NCBI GenBank assembly: GCA_028822475.1
Contig: JAPKDT010000059.1
Location: 1-10,253, forward strand
Length of the DNA: 10,253 nucleotides
Source of the DNA: SAR324 cluster bacterium
GTDB lineage: Bacteria; SAR324; NAC60-12
Direction of reading: 5' to 3'
Shown: positions 1-7,762 of the stretch, in pieces
Layout of the letters: every line of letters starts with the position of its first letter
Position numbering within the stretch: the stretch's first letter is position 1
Program-made: the position numbers and the translations under genes
Notes under the pieces: model-generated
What the model saw: the letters and a program-made list of their open reading frames with translations, nothing else
Databases searched by the model: none
What the model was told of the DNA's origin: nothing

Positions 1-1666
1 AACGGAGGGTGATTACTTTTGCTCCGGTTTGCCTGACATAACTTGCTAATGTGTGGACAAAACTATCTTGATTATCGACAAATAAAACCGTTTTGGCGGC
101 ACCTGTCTGCGGTAAATCAAAATCAACTGAAGCAGGCGGTTTGCTGCCTAAAGTCGCTCCCAAAAAGGCGGATGCCTTGATGTGCGTTTCCCGCTCTTCT
201 GTGGCAGGGTCTGAGTCATAAAGCAAAGTAGCTCCGGCCCTTACAGTGGCTTGTCCTTTTTTAAGATGAACAGTACGCAAAGTCATTCCTGTACTGACAT
301 AACCGTTAAACCATAAAAATCCGATACAGCCGCTGTACCATCCGCGCGGTGAATTTTCCATATTTTCAATTGTTTGCATTGCTACCGGTTTTGGAGAACC
401 AGTCACTGTACAGGCCCACATGTGTGTCAAGATAGCATCGACCGCGTCCCTGTCTTTGTTCAAAACACCTTCCAAATGATCAACAGTGTGGATCAAGCGG
501 GAATAACGTTCCAGCAAACGCCGACCGATTAAGTGCACACTACCTGGTTCACAAATCCTCGCCATATCGTTACGGTCCACGTCAGTACACATTGTGAGTT
601 CTGATTCCTCTTTTTCTGAAGAAATAAGATCTTTTATCCTTTCTGCCGTTTCCATCGGATCATTCCCTACAGGAACTGTTCCGGAAATCGGACTAGTTTC
701 AAAACGATCTTCTTTTACTCTTACATACATTTCAGGAGACGCGCCTACCAGTTGTTCTGCACCCATGTTGATCAGAAAACTGTAAGGACTGGGATTTTGG
801 GCACAGATTCTTTTGAATAAAGTCGAAGCCTGCTCCCCGAAAGCAGTAGAAAATGCCTGAGAAAGTACAACCTCAAAAAAATCTCCGCGCCGGCAACCTT
901 CCTGTATTTTTGCTACTTTCTGCTCAAACTCTCCTTGAGCGTGATCACACTTAATTTTTCCATCCGCCTTTGCAGGGACAACCGGGAATTCATCACCAGT
1001 GTTCCACCAGCTTTCTGTCATACCGTCTGGTGTATCAATATGATATTCAATTTTGTAAGCCTCTTCCTTTTGCCGATCAACTACCACCAACTCAACTGGT
1101 AAAAACAAATGGCAATCTGTTTGTTCAGGATCACGTTTGTGTTTTGCTTCAATATTTTCAAATTGAAAAACCAAATCGTAACCAAATGCGCCGTACAGGC
1201 CAAGATAAGGATCAACACTGCGAAACAGTTCAAATATTTGCCGAATCACAGAAAACACACTCGGCTGGCGGCTTCTTTCCTCTTCTGGGAAAAAATCAGG
1301 TCTCGGCTTCACTGTACCTGAAATTTGTACTGCAGGTTGATCAGCAGCATCTGCAAAAACCAGTGTTTCAAGATGAGGATGATTCTGCAAAACAGGTGCG
1401 ATCAATTTCAGTAGACGTGTTCCATTTGGATTGAGTGCGTTAATTTCAAACTGTTGTTTCTTGGCAATCAGTTCCAGCGCGGGATGTATAAATCCCAAAT
1501 CCCAACGTGAATATCGATCCGGAACTTCGTAGTTGCTGACGAAAAGCGCGCCTTTTTTAATATCAATATATTGATATATTTTGTCGAGGGCATGTTCTGC
1601 ATCCAAAGGAGTAATCGCCTTTTTGATTTTAATACCGCCCTGAGTTGTAAATGTAGAGTTGTTCAT
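1..1666 (-). CDS. trpE(G): Fused anthranilate synthase TrpE(G), component I plus start of the glutamine amidotransferase domain; 3' end outside the window
   Basis: Translating the minus strand from the ATG at 1666 gives an open frame of 555 codons that runs off the left edge. It converts chorismate and glutamine to anthranilate, the first committed step of tryptophan synthesis, in the cytoplasm. Residues 1-about 515 are the TrpE chorismate-binding part: GDFFEVVLSQ at 261-270, SPISGT at 325-330, the DVDRND block at 362-367, a GSPKP segment and GATLLYDSDP at about 478-487. After a short linker the TrpG domain begins near residue 525 with VLFVDNQDSFVH. Its catalytic Cys-His-Glu residues lie outside the window. 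The ELTMCTDVDRND and WACTVTGSPK stretches and the YEVPDRYSRWD segment near the N-terminus match the one-polypeptide TrpE(G) type of rhizobia and Azospirillum rather than separate TrpE. No good Shine-Dalgarno precedes the ATG; an in-frame GTG lies seven codons upstream at 1685-1687, bounded by a stop. It lies downstream of trpF on the same strand but has its own candidate promoter. Confidence 0.95.
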   Translation of the reverse strand, partial: MNNSTFTTQGGIKIKKAITPLDAEHALDKIYQYIDIKKGALFVSNYEVPDRYSRWDLGFIHPALELIAKKQQFEINALNPNGTRLLKLIAPVLQNHPHLETLVFADAADQPAVQISGTVKPRPDFFPEEERSRQPSVFSVIRQIFELFRSVDPYLGLYGAFGYDLVFQFENIEAKHKRDPEQTDCHLFLPVELVVVDRQKEEAYKIEYHIDTPDGMTESWWNTGDEFPVVPAKADGKIKCDHAQGEFEQKVAKIQEGCRRGDFFEVVLSQAFSTAFGEQASTLFKRICAQNPSPYSFLINMGAEQLVGASPEMYVRVKEDRFETSPISGTVPVGNDPMETAERIKDLISSEKEESELTMCTDVDRNDMARICEPGSVHLIGRRLLERYSRLIHTVDHLEGVLNKDRDAVDAILTHMWACTVTGSPKPVAMQTIENMENSPRGWYSGCIGFLWFNGYVSTGMTLRTVHLKKGQATVRAGATLLYDSDPATEERETHIKASAFLGATLGSKPPASVDFDLPQTGAAKTVLFVDNQDSFVHTLASYVRQTGAKVITLR

Positions 1667-1720
1667 GATATTTTTAAATTGTGTCACTGCCCAGATTCAG
1701 GCATCAAAAACAGGTTGCTT

Positions 1721-1748
1721 ATTGTAACAGAACAAGATTTATCTGCAA
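1721..1748 (-). promoter_or_regulatory. Candidate sigma-70 promoter for trpE(G)
   Basis: On the minus strand TTGCAG (1743-1748) is followed after 16 bases by TACAAT (1721-1726). This would start transcription near 1714 and leave a leader of roughly 47 bases before trpE(G). The leader has only a six-codon open frame (MPESGQ) without tryptophan codons, so no classical Trp attenuator is visible. This is a consensus match by eye only. Confidence 0.5.
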
Positions 1749-1789
1749 CCTGCAACATCCGCTATTTGCGTACATTCCTGTGTGCTGAT

Positions 1790-1819
1790 CAAACCAAAAC
1801 CGCTCAAATAACTGAGCAG
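1790..1819 (-). terminator. Probable intrinsic terminator of trpF
   Basis: Reading the minus strand, CTGCTCA pairs with TGAGCGG (seven pairs including one G-T) around the loop GTTATT, and is followed at once by TTTTGGTTT. It starts about 40 bases after the trpF stop and sits before the candidate trpE(G) promoter, so the two trp genes may be separate transcription units. Confidence 0.6.
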
Positions 1820-1856
1820 GGAGAAGCGATCTCTGCAGTAACGGTTTGAGACAGTA

Positions 1857-2492
1857 CTAACTTCCTTCGGCATTTCTAATGTTGTTGATAAACTCTTTTA
1901 CTTTCAACAGATCTTTAATTCCAGGTTCACTTTCGACTCCGCTGCAGACATCCACGCCCCAGGGCCGTACTTTATTGACGGCCTCAGCGACATTTTCAGG
2001 CGCCAGTCCGCCTGCGAGAATCAACTTTCCCATTCCTGAAACAGTTGAAGCAAGCTCCCAGTCAATTTGTTGTCCGGAACCTCCGTAATGCGTTTTGCTG
2101 TATGCATCCAGTAGAAAAGTACAACCATAATCCTGAATCCGCTGCGGTTGAAAATCTGGAGAAACGCGGAAAGCCTTATACCAGGGAACCGTTATTTTTT
2201 TGCAGCTTTCAGGCGTCTCATCGCCATGCAACTGAGCGAGGTCCATGCCTGTTTCACGCATGATACTATCCAATGAATCAGTGGATTCATTAACAAAAAC
2301 GCCTACTGTAGTAACTGATTCAGGAAGACCGGCAACAATCTCCATGGCTTTTTCCGTAGTAATGTAACGTGAAGATCCGTTCCAGCAATTAAGTCCAAGC
2401 CAATCCGCACCTAATTCAACACATGACAAAGCCTGTTCAAGACTGGTCAAACCGCATATTTTAATAATGGGAGAAAGAGTAGATTTATTCAT
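1857..2492 (-). CDS. trpF: Phosphoribosylanthranilate isomerase TrpF
   Basis: This enzyme isomerises N-(5-phosphoribosyl)anthranilate to the carboxyphenylamino-deoxyribulose phosphate in tryptophan synthesis; it is a cytoplasmic beta/alpha barrel. Family landmarks appear in order: KICGLT with the general base Cys13, VGVFVN, LAQLHGDE, FLLDAYSKTHYGGSGQ with the general acid Asp129, LILAGGL, and VDVCSGVES near the phosphate-binding end. The length of 211 residues is normal for the family. The frame stays open further upstream to a GTG at 2567, but that adds 25 unconserved residues. The ATGs at 2498 and 2492 are both possible; 2492 is preferred because a weak AGAAG lies nine bases before it and only three before 2498. 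trpE(G) follows on the same strand after about 190 bases. Confidence 0.94.
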   Translation of the reverse strand: MNKSTLSPIIKICGLTSLEQALSCVELGADWLGLNCWNGSSRYITTEKAMEIVAGLPESVTTVGVFVNESTDSLDSIMRETGMDLAQLHGDETPESCKKITVPWYKAFRVSPDFQPQRIQDYGCTFLLDAYSKTHYGGSGQQIDWELASTVSGMGKLILAGGLAPENVAEAVNKVRPWGVDVCSGVESEPGIKDLLKVKEFINNIRNAEGS

Positions 2493-2509
2493 TTTCATTT
2501 GCTTCTGGA

Positions 2510-2537
2510 TTGGTTTTTTCTGCTGAAGCGCTATAAT
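2510..2537 (+). promoter_or_regulatory. Candidate sigma-70 promoter upstream of the yggU pseudogene
   Basis: A perfect TATAAT at 2532-2537 is preceded after 16 bases by TTGGTT (2510-2515), a poor -35 element. Transcription would start near 2544, about 56 bases before the yggU ATG. It lies just upstream of the divergent trpF start. Only the -10 hexamer is strong. Confidence 0.35.
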
Positions 2538-2599
2538 GTAGAGTTGTTCTAAGTTACTGTGACTCACAAAATAAGCAACGGATAAATCAAGTTAATCAT

Positions 2600-2911
2600 A
2601 TGTCTGCTCAAAATGCTGCCTTTTCATGGCAAGGAGAAAAGCTTGTTTTGCGGATTTTTCTGCAGCCGCGTGCCTCTCAAAATGAATGGTCCGGACGTCA
2701 CGATGGACGTATACGTTAAGGCGTTACTGAACCTCCGGTTGACAATCAGGCAAACTTGGAATGCGTGAAGTTTATTGCAAAATCCTTAAAAACCGCAAAG
2801 ACAAACGTGAGTGTGGTACGTGGAAAAACTAGCCGAGCAAAAACTGTTGAGATCCTGAAACCTGATCCTGACTGCTGGCAAAAAGTTTTAACAGAATTAG
2901 TAGCTGATTGA
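2600..2911 (+). pseudogene. yggU: YggU / UPF0235 (DUF167) family gene interrupted by an in-frame TAA
   Basis: The frame from ATG 2600 reads 39 codons to a TAA at 2717-2719. It then continues in the same frame for 63 more sense codons to TGA at 2909-2911. Both halves belong to one family: LRIFLQPRASQNEWSG with HDGRIR before the stop, then GVTEPPVDNQANLE, VRGKTSRAKTVEIL and a short tail after it. UPF0235 proteins of about 95-105 residues have exactly this order (LxxQPxASxxxxxG, then TxPPVDGxAN). The TAA occupies a position where the family usually has a hydrophobic residue, so a single change such as TTA to TAA would explain it. No frameshift is needed. The biochemical role of the family is not established. 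There is no convincing ribosome binding site. A sequencing error is the main alternative to real inactivation. Confidence 0.85.
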
Positions 2912-2919
2912 ACAGGAAA

Positions 2920-2941
2920 GCAGCTTTGAATTCAATGCTGC
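2920..2941. repeat. 22-bp inverted repeat overlapping the -35 element of the TPR gene
   Basis: GCAGC and GCTGC flank the perfect ten-base palindrome TTGAATTCAA, with one T-T mismatch on each side between arm and core. It begins eight bases after the yggU stop. It lacks a T-tract on the plus strand, so it is a poor terminator. It overlaps the candidate -35 of the next promoter and could instead be an operator. Confidence 0.5.
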
Positions 2942-2955
2942 AAAACAGCTATAAA
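2926..2955 (+). promoter_or_regulatory. Candidate sigma-70 promoter for the TPR / beta-domain operon
   Basis: TTGAAT (2926-2931) and TATAAA (2950-2955) are 18 bases apart. The predicted start is near 2962, giving a short leader of about 23 bases before the GTG start. The -35 element lies inside the inverted repeat at 2920-2941. Confidence 0.5.
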
Positions 2956-2984
2956 AAATAAAAACTGATCATTAATCTAAATAC

Positions 2985-5900
2985 GTGCTAAAAAACCCTT
3001 CAAAATATTTCTCAAATAGACGCTTCGGCATTATTGCTTTGTTGCTGACAGTCCTTAGTTTTTTCCTCACTGTCTCTGCTGCGTCTGCACAGTGCTGGAC
3101 CAGTGACTTGAGTGAAGAAGAACAATTGGCGGTGGCGCGTGAGACATTTGCGGATGGCCTCTATTCTGCGTCCATTGAAACTGCAAAATGTTATCTGGAT
3201 CAATTTAAAGAAAGTGCTGCACGTGAAGAGATTTTATTCCTGCATGCAAAAGCTCTGCGCAAAGGCGGTGACATTCAAGCATCAATCAAAGCTTATGATG
3301 AACTGAAAAGAAATTTTCCGCGCAGCAAATCATACCTTGATGATGAAGTACTGCAGCAGGGTATTATTCTGGTAATGACCAGAAAATATCCACTAGCGAT
3401 TAAAACCCTGACTTCGCTGTTGCAGGATTACCCTACTTCAAAACTCAGGGATGAAGCTCATTATTGGTTGGGTTATGTAATTTCATTCAGTGCAGAACTA
3501 TTACGCAAAAAAAATAAACAGCAGGCACTACAGGAATATAAAACCTCCATTCAGCATTTTAAGAATAGTGACCCAACTGCCTTAACCCAAAGTCAACAAC
3601 AGGAACGCTGGTATTTAACCGGACGTGCGTGGTGGTTTCTGGATGACATCTCAAAAACAGCTGATGCATGGGAGCAGTATTTGAAACACTCAAAGTCAGT
3701 CAAACCTGAACAGGCTTTGAATCTTAAATATCAGTTAGCAGCTAAGTTTCAACAGACAAACAAATACAAACAAGCCGAAAGCTGGTTTGCACGGATTGTC
3801 ACAGATCATCCTAACTCAAAATTGACTGCGGGGTCTGCCTTTTGGAGGGCAGAAATGGCATACGCGGCATCTCTTCAACAAACAGAAACTGCTGCTCTGG
3901 AGCCAAAATCAGTCAAACGTTTGGTGAACAATTATAAAATATACTTAACAAAAAAGGATAAAAAGCACCTACCGCTGACATATTACCGTATTGGTGTTTT
4001 AGAGCAAAAACACCAGCCGCATGAAACAATTATTGCTTTTCAACAATATTTAAATACAAAGGACAAAACTTATGCGAGCGAAGTTCAGTACCGTTTGGCT
4101 TACCTCTATATAGAAAGTAAACAACTTAAAAAAGCAATTGAGACCTTTAGCAAATATTTAGGTACAAAGGACAAAACTTATGCCGATGATGCGCAGTACC
4201 GCTTAGCTTATCTCTATATTGAAACTAAAGAGCCAGAAAAGGCGATTGAGACTTTCAATAAATATCTCAGCCGCGGGAAAGAAAAACATGCCGTAGAAAT
4301 TCAAATCAGACTAGGTTACCTCTATATCGAAACTAAACAACCGAAAAAGGCGGTCGAAATTTTTAACAAATATCTCGCCGGTGGAGATACTAAACATCTT
4401 GCAGAAATCCAAATCCGGTTAGGTTATCTTTATATAGATACAAAACAGCGGGAAAAAGCGATTACGATCTTTGAAACATATCTCTCAGGCAGAGATACAG
4501 AACATGTTGCGGAGATCCAAATCAGGCTGGGTTACCTCTATCTGGAAAACAAACAAAAAAAAAAGGCGATAAAGATCTTTGAAAAATATCTCGCCAGTGG
4601 CGTAACAGAGCTTTCCGCAGCGATTCAACTGCGACTGGCTTACCTTTATGTTGAAACAAAACAAAATTTTCTCGCAATTTCACTGCTTGAACAAGTTCGG
4701 CTGCATCCTGATTACCAGCAAAATCCTGAACTTTTGCAAACATTGATGGTGCTCTACCGGGAAACTGTATCAAAAGAAAGATTCGTTCAATTTCTCTTAA
4801 GTGTCAGAAGTAATCCCAAGTTGGAAGAAAAGGTGCGTCACGGATTTCAAACTCAGCTACTGCTCACTTACTTTGAACAAAACAATTGTGAAGTGTTGCT
4901 TGCGGAAATAAAGGACAAACCCGGTTATCTGCAAAAATCCAAAAATACAAATCTGGAAGAATGGCAGCATTTACAGTACCTGAAAAGCAGTTGCCTGCTT
5001 GAAACAAAAAAGTGGGAAGAGGCTCGCATAGTTTCCCGCCAAATATTTGAGAGTGAAAAATATCGTCAACAATCAATCCGGATTTTGTTGGAATCTCACA
5101 AACAGTTACAGGACTGGAAGGCAATTACCTTGGAATTTCAGGAAATTTTTGAGAGAAAATCACCTGCAATGACCATCCCTTATTTTCAACTTTGGATCTT
5201 TGCAGCACAACGTAGAGCAGATTTTCAAAGTCTTGAACGTCTTGAACGTCTAAAAATAATTGCTGAACGCTGGAAAAAAACTTTTCCTGACGATACACAA
5301 AATTTGAAAAAGCTTAATCTCCACATTTCAAATGCACGTTTACAGGAACTGAAAGCACAGGAAAACTGGACGGGTGTCTCTGCTTTCATACGCAGTGAAT
5401 ATAAGGCAGGAATCATCTCGCTGGATGAACAATATTTTACCCAACTGCTCTTTGCAGAACAAAAACTTAAAAACTGGGGTGGTGTTTTGAGTGCATACGC
5501 ACTCTTGCGTAAACATGACCAGCAACTTGCGGATAATCTGGATGCGCTGATCATCCAAGCCAAAACTGCAGAAAAACTAGGCAAGAAAGAGCTTTCAATT
5601 TCATTTTATCAAAAAGCCTTAAAAGTAAAACCACAAACTGAAAAAGATAAACAGAAACAGGATGAAATAAGAAAATTACTCGCAAATGCCTCCTTCCAGC
5701 AATGGATTGAAAAAGAAGAATGGTCTAAAGTCACTAAAGCCATTCACCAGCAAGTAAGAGAAAAAAAGATAATCCTGGATGAACAAAATTTTGAACTACT
5801 GATTTATGCAGAAAACCAGAAATCCGGCAGTGTAAGATATAATGGGATCCTTGATGCATATGCTCTAATGGCCAATTATAATAAACCAAAGACACTGACT

Positions 5901-6554
5901 ATTGAAGCACTGATTGACCAAGGCTATGCCTCAGAAAAATTAGGTGGTTATAAACGCGCAAAGGGATACTATAGAAGTGCTCTTAAAAAAGTACCTGACA
6001 AAAATGTGAACCTTGTCCTGCAGTTGGTTGGAGAACTAACTCGGCTTTATGAACGCTCCAAGGATTATAAAGCCCTGGTACGCACATACAAGCGGGCTTA
6101 TAGTGTGCTCAAGAAAAGTTCACGACCTAAAAAGGAGTATCAAACTTATGCCTACTTGATCGGCTATCATCAGTCATCCCAGCTTAAAGAGACTGACAAA
6201 GCACGGATATGGATGTTGCGCGCGGATGGCGGAGGAAGTTCCAGCCAGGAATTACAGGCCGCTTTTTGGGTGGCTCAACTTGACCGTGAAGCAAATAAAA
6301 CGGACAAAGCACTGAAACGTCTCAAAGAATTGGCCGGCCGAAAAATAGCAAAAAACTCGTCGATGTACGTTCAAATTCACTTTGAACTTGGCACATTATA
6401 TCATTTCAAGGAAAAGTGGAAATACGCGTTACGGCATTATCGGCTGGTTGCAAAAGCTCGTGCCCCTGCGGAATTAAAACAATTTCAAAATGCAGCCAAA
6501 CAAAAAGCAAAAGAGATCGACAATTATCTTAAATCTATAGAATCTTCACAATAA
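2985..6554 (+). CDS. Large exported tetratricopeptide-repeat protein, 1189 residues
   Basis: The start is GTG at 2985; an in-frame TAA lies four codons upstream, and it is the only start that leaves a complete signal peptide. Residues 1-35 form it: a basic n-region, the hydrophobic stretch IIALLLTVLSFFLTVS and a type I site ASA|Q. Cys37 is not in a lipobox. The rest is almost wholly helical TPR-like repeat. Residues about 40-200 resemble the BamD/YbgF kind of periplasmic TPR; residues 367-582 hold six regular 36-residue units; 779-1010 hold two copies of a longer unit; and 1010-1180 has further degenerate repeats. No enzyme motif and no C-terminal membrane helix is seen. TPR arrays bind other proteins, so a periplasmic scaffold is inferred. 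The stop overlaps the next start by one base (TAATG), which implies translational coupling with the membrane-anchored protein behind it. No clear Shine-Dalgarno is present. The exact role is unknown. Confidence 0.9.
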   Translation: MLKNPSKYFSNRRFGIIALLLTVLSFFLTVSAASAQCWTSDLSEEEQLAVARETFADGLYSASIETAKCYLDQFKESAAREEILFLHAKALRKGGDIQASIKAYDELKRNFPRSKSYLDDEVLQQGIILVMTRKYPLAIKTLTSLLQDYPTSKLRDEAHYWLGYVISFSAELLRKKNKQQALQEYKTSIQHFKNSDPTALTQSQQQERWYLTGRAWWFLDDISKTADAWEQYLKHSKSVKPEQALNLKYQLAAKFQQTNKYKQAESWFARIVTDHPNSKLTAGSAFWRAEMAYAASLQQTETAALEPKSVKRLVNNYKIYLTKKDKKHLPLTYYRIGVLEQKHQPHETIIAFQQYLNTKDKTYASEVQYRLAYLYIESKQLKKAIETFSKYLGTKDKTYADDAQYRLAYLYIETKEPEKAIETFNKYLSRGKEKHAVEIQIRLGYLYIETKQPKKAVEIFNKYLAGGDTKHLAEIQIRLGYLYIDTKQREKAITIFETYLSGRDTEHVAEIQIRLGYLYLENKQKKKAIKIFEKYLASGVTELSAAIQLRLAYLYVETKQNFLAISLLEQVRLHPDYQQNPELLQTLMVLYRETVSKERFVQFLLSVRSNPKLEEKVRHGFQTQLLLTYFEQNNCEVLLAEIKDKPGYLQKSKNTNLEEWQHLQYLKSSCLLETKKWEEARIVSRQIFESEKYRQQSIRILLESHKQLQDWKAITLEFQEIFERKSPAMTIPYFQLWIFAAQRRADFQSLERLERLKIIAERWKKTFPDDTQNLKKLNLHISNARLQELKAQENWTGVSAFIRSEYKAGIISLDEQYFTQLLFAEQKLKNWGGVLSAYALLRKHDQQLADNLDALIIQAKTAEKLGKKELSISFYQKALKVKPQTEKDKQKQDEIRKLLANASFQQWIEKEEWSKVTKAIHQQVREKKIILDEQNFELLIYAENQKSGSVRYNGILDAYALMANYNKPKTLTIEALIDQGYASEKLGGYKRAKGYYRSALKKVPDKNVNLVLQLVGELTRLYERSKDYKALVRTYKRAYSVLKKSSRPKKEYQTYAYLIGYHQSSQLKETDKARIWMLRADGGGSSSQELQAAFWVAQLDREANKTDKALKRLKELAGRKIAKNSSMYVQIHFELGTLYHFKEKWKYALRHYRLVAKARAPAELKQFQNAAKQKAKEIDNYLKSIESSQ
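4083..4730 (+). repeat. Tandem array of six 108-bp coding repeats inside the TPR gene
   Basis: Units begin at 4083, 4191, 4299, 4407, 4515 and 4623, exactly 108 bases apart, and encode residues 367-582. The core of each unit is close to Q-(Y/I)-R-L-(A/G)-YLYIETKQ, then KKAIEIFNKYL. The period is 36 residues, not the usual 34 of TPRs. The match also holds at DNA level: a 21-base stretch at 4055-4075 recurs identically at 4163-4183. A more degenerate unit (YYRIGVLEQK) precedes the array, and the last unit decays after YLYVETKQ. Confidence 0.9.
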
Positions 6555-7642
6555 TGAAACAGTACATGAAGCAGAAATATCCTCTAAACAGCATCGCCAC
6601 ATTTTGCGGTTTTGCACGATACAGACTTAAACAACAGCTGAGGCGAATTTGCCTGTTTGGACTGTTAACACTATTTACGGTTGTACTGCCGTTCGCCGCA
6701 TTTTCAGCAGACCCTTCCGTGCTTAATATTACAGTGAAAGGTCAGGTGAGACTCTCATCTGGTGCAGAAACATCTCCGGAAGGACTTGATGTAGTGTTAT
6801 TGAAATTTGTACTTAGTCCAGAAGGAGAGGTAACTCCTGTCGGACCTCAGGGACGTGTCAAAACTAATACCAGCGGGAATTTTGAGTTCATTAAAGTAAA
6901 ACAGAATTTACGCGCTGGTTATCAACTTGGAACTCGGGTGGATGGTGAATTATACAGTTCAAAAATATTTTTCATGAAAGCTGGGGAAGCACTCATTGAA
7001 AGAAACATTATTATTCCGGGCATTTCTACTGCAGTGGAGAAACTGGAAACTTCCCAAGTCTCACTCGTGATTGAATCCGGATTAGGAGCGGTTACAGTGA
7101 CTGAGGTCCTGGTCTACAGCAATTCCACGCCGGACAAAATTGATACCAGCGCTCGACCACTTGTGCAGAAACTCCCTGCAGGAATAAAAAATTTCCGCAT
7201 GATGGACAGTAAGTCCGTAAACTCAATGAAACATCAACTGGAAGAAAATGTATTAAAAATATCCTATATCTTTCCAAGAGGAAGCACCCAAATTATTTAT
7301 CAATATATCCTCCCTGCCTGGTTTGGCAGTTTAGAAATAAACAGGGAATTTGAGCATCCTCTGGACATAGTTGGAGTTTTCACTCCAATTGAGCGATTGC
7401 AAATCAAGTCCGACGAATTGAGTTTTTCAGGCAAACAAAGTTTAAATGAGACAACTTTTCTCAGTTGGAAAAGCAAAGTATCCGATTCGAACCGACTGAA
7501 TTTCAAGATCAGCAATGTTCCAACAACATCTCTACAGTATGCAGGTGTTTCTGTAATAATCCTGGTATTATTGTTTGGCACAGTTGCCTTGTTTTACCGG
7601 CAGCGTTTAAGAAAGAAAAACAAAAATAAGATGACTTTGTAA
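6554..7642 (+). CDS. Exported membrane-anchored protein with a carboxypeptidase-regulatory-like beta domain, 362 residues
   Basis: The ATG at 6554 shares its A with the TAA of the TPR gene; a second in-frame ATG is at 6566. A long basic n-region (to about residue 35) precedes the hydrophobic stretch ICLFGLLTLFTVVLPFAAF, with likely cleavage near residue 51-52 (FSA|DP). Residues about 56-155 look like a beta-sandwich of the carboxypeptidase regulatory type (ITVKGQV, TNTSGNFEF, then alternating hydrophobic strands). Residues 165-320 form a second beta-rich region beginning VSLVIESGLGAVTVTEV and containing LPAGIKNF. Residues 329-348 (YAGVSVIILVLLFGTVALFY) form one transmembrane helix followed by the basic tail RQRLRKKNKNK. 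This predicts most of the protein outside the cytoplasm, anchored in the inner membrane by its C-terminus. No catalytic motif is seen. It probably partners with the TPR protein encoded just upstream. Confidence 0.85.
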   Translation: MKQYMKQKYPLNSIATFCGFARYRLKQQLRRICLFGLLTLFTVVLPFAAFSADPSVLNITVKGQVRLSSGAETSPEGLDVVLLKFVLSPEGEVTPVGPQGRVKTNTSGNFEFIKVKQNLRAGYQLGTRVDGELYSSKIFFMKAGEALIERNIIIPGISTAVEKLETSQVSLVIESGLGAVTVTEVLVYSNSTPDKIDTSARPLVQKLPAGIKNFRMMDSKSVNSMKHQLEENVLKISYIFPRGSTQIIYQYILPAWFGSLEINREFEHPLDIVGVFTPIERLQIKSDELSFSGKQSLNETTFLSWKSKVSDSNRLNFKISNVPTTSLQYAGVSVIILVLLFGTVALFYRQRLRKKNKNKMTL

Positions 7643-7762
7643 TAACGCACAAAAACGTATCCTACCGAGTGGAGCGAAAAAAATTGTTTAATCAATCATG
7701 AATCATGTGCTTAACTTCGCAGTGAATTTACAGAAAACAACAGAGCATCCATAATTAACAAC

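Noticed and set aside
970..1434. 154-codon plus-strand open frame, with a nested 70-codon frame at 1109-1321
   Set aside because: It lies wholly antisense to trpE(G), whose minus-strand translation carries every family motif; the plus-strand product has no recognisable domain.
1571..1849. 92-codon plus-strand open frame across the trpE(G) start and its promoter
   Set aside because: It is antisense to the trpE(G) start and to the terminator/promoter region, and its composition is not protein-like.
2499..2567. N-terminally extended TrpF starting at GTG 2567
   Set aside because: The extra 25 residues are not conserved in the family, which starts shortly before the KICGLT strand.
2558..2568. 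11-base dyad TGTGACTCACA between trpF and yggU, resembling CRP half-sites
   Set aside because: The half-sites are one base apart instead of six, so it is not a CRP site, and a dyad this short can occur by chance.
4083..4730. CRISPR-like regular repeats
   Set aside because: The repeats are in-frame coding TPR units of 108 bases without spacers, inside a single open reading frame.
5225..5584. 119-codon minus-strand open frame inside the TPR gene
   Set aside because: It is a shadow of the TPR coding frame; a serine/cysteine-rich product is expected when this coding sequence is read backwards.
7694..7707. Seven-base tandem repeat AATCATG twice upstream of gspE
   Set aside because: Too short to be informative, and no promoter hexamers in proper spacing were found around it.
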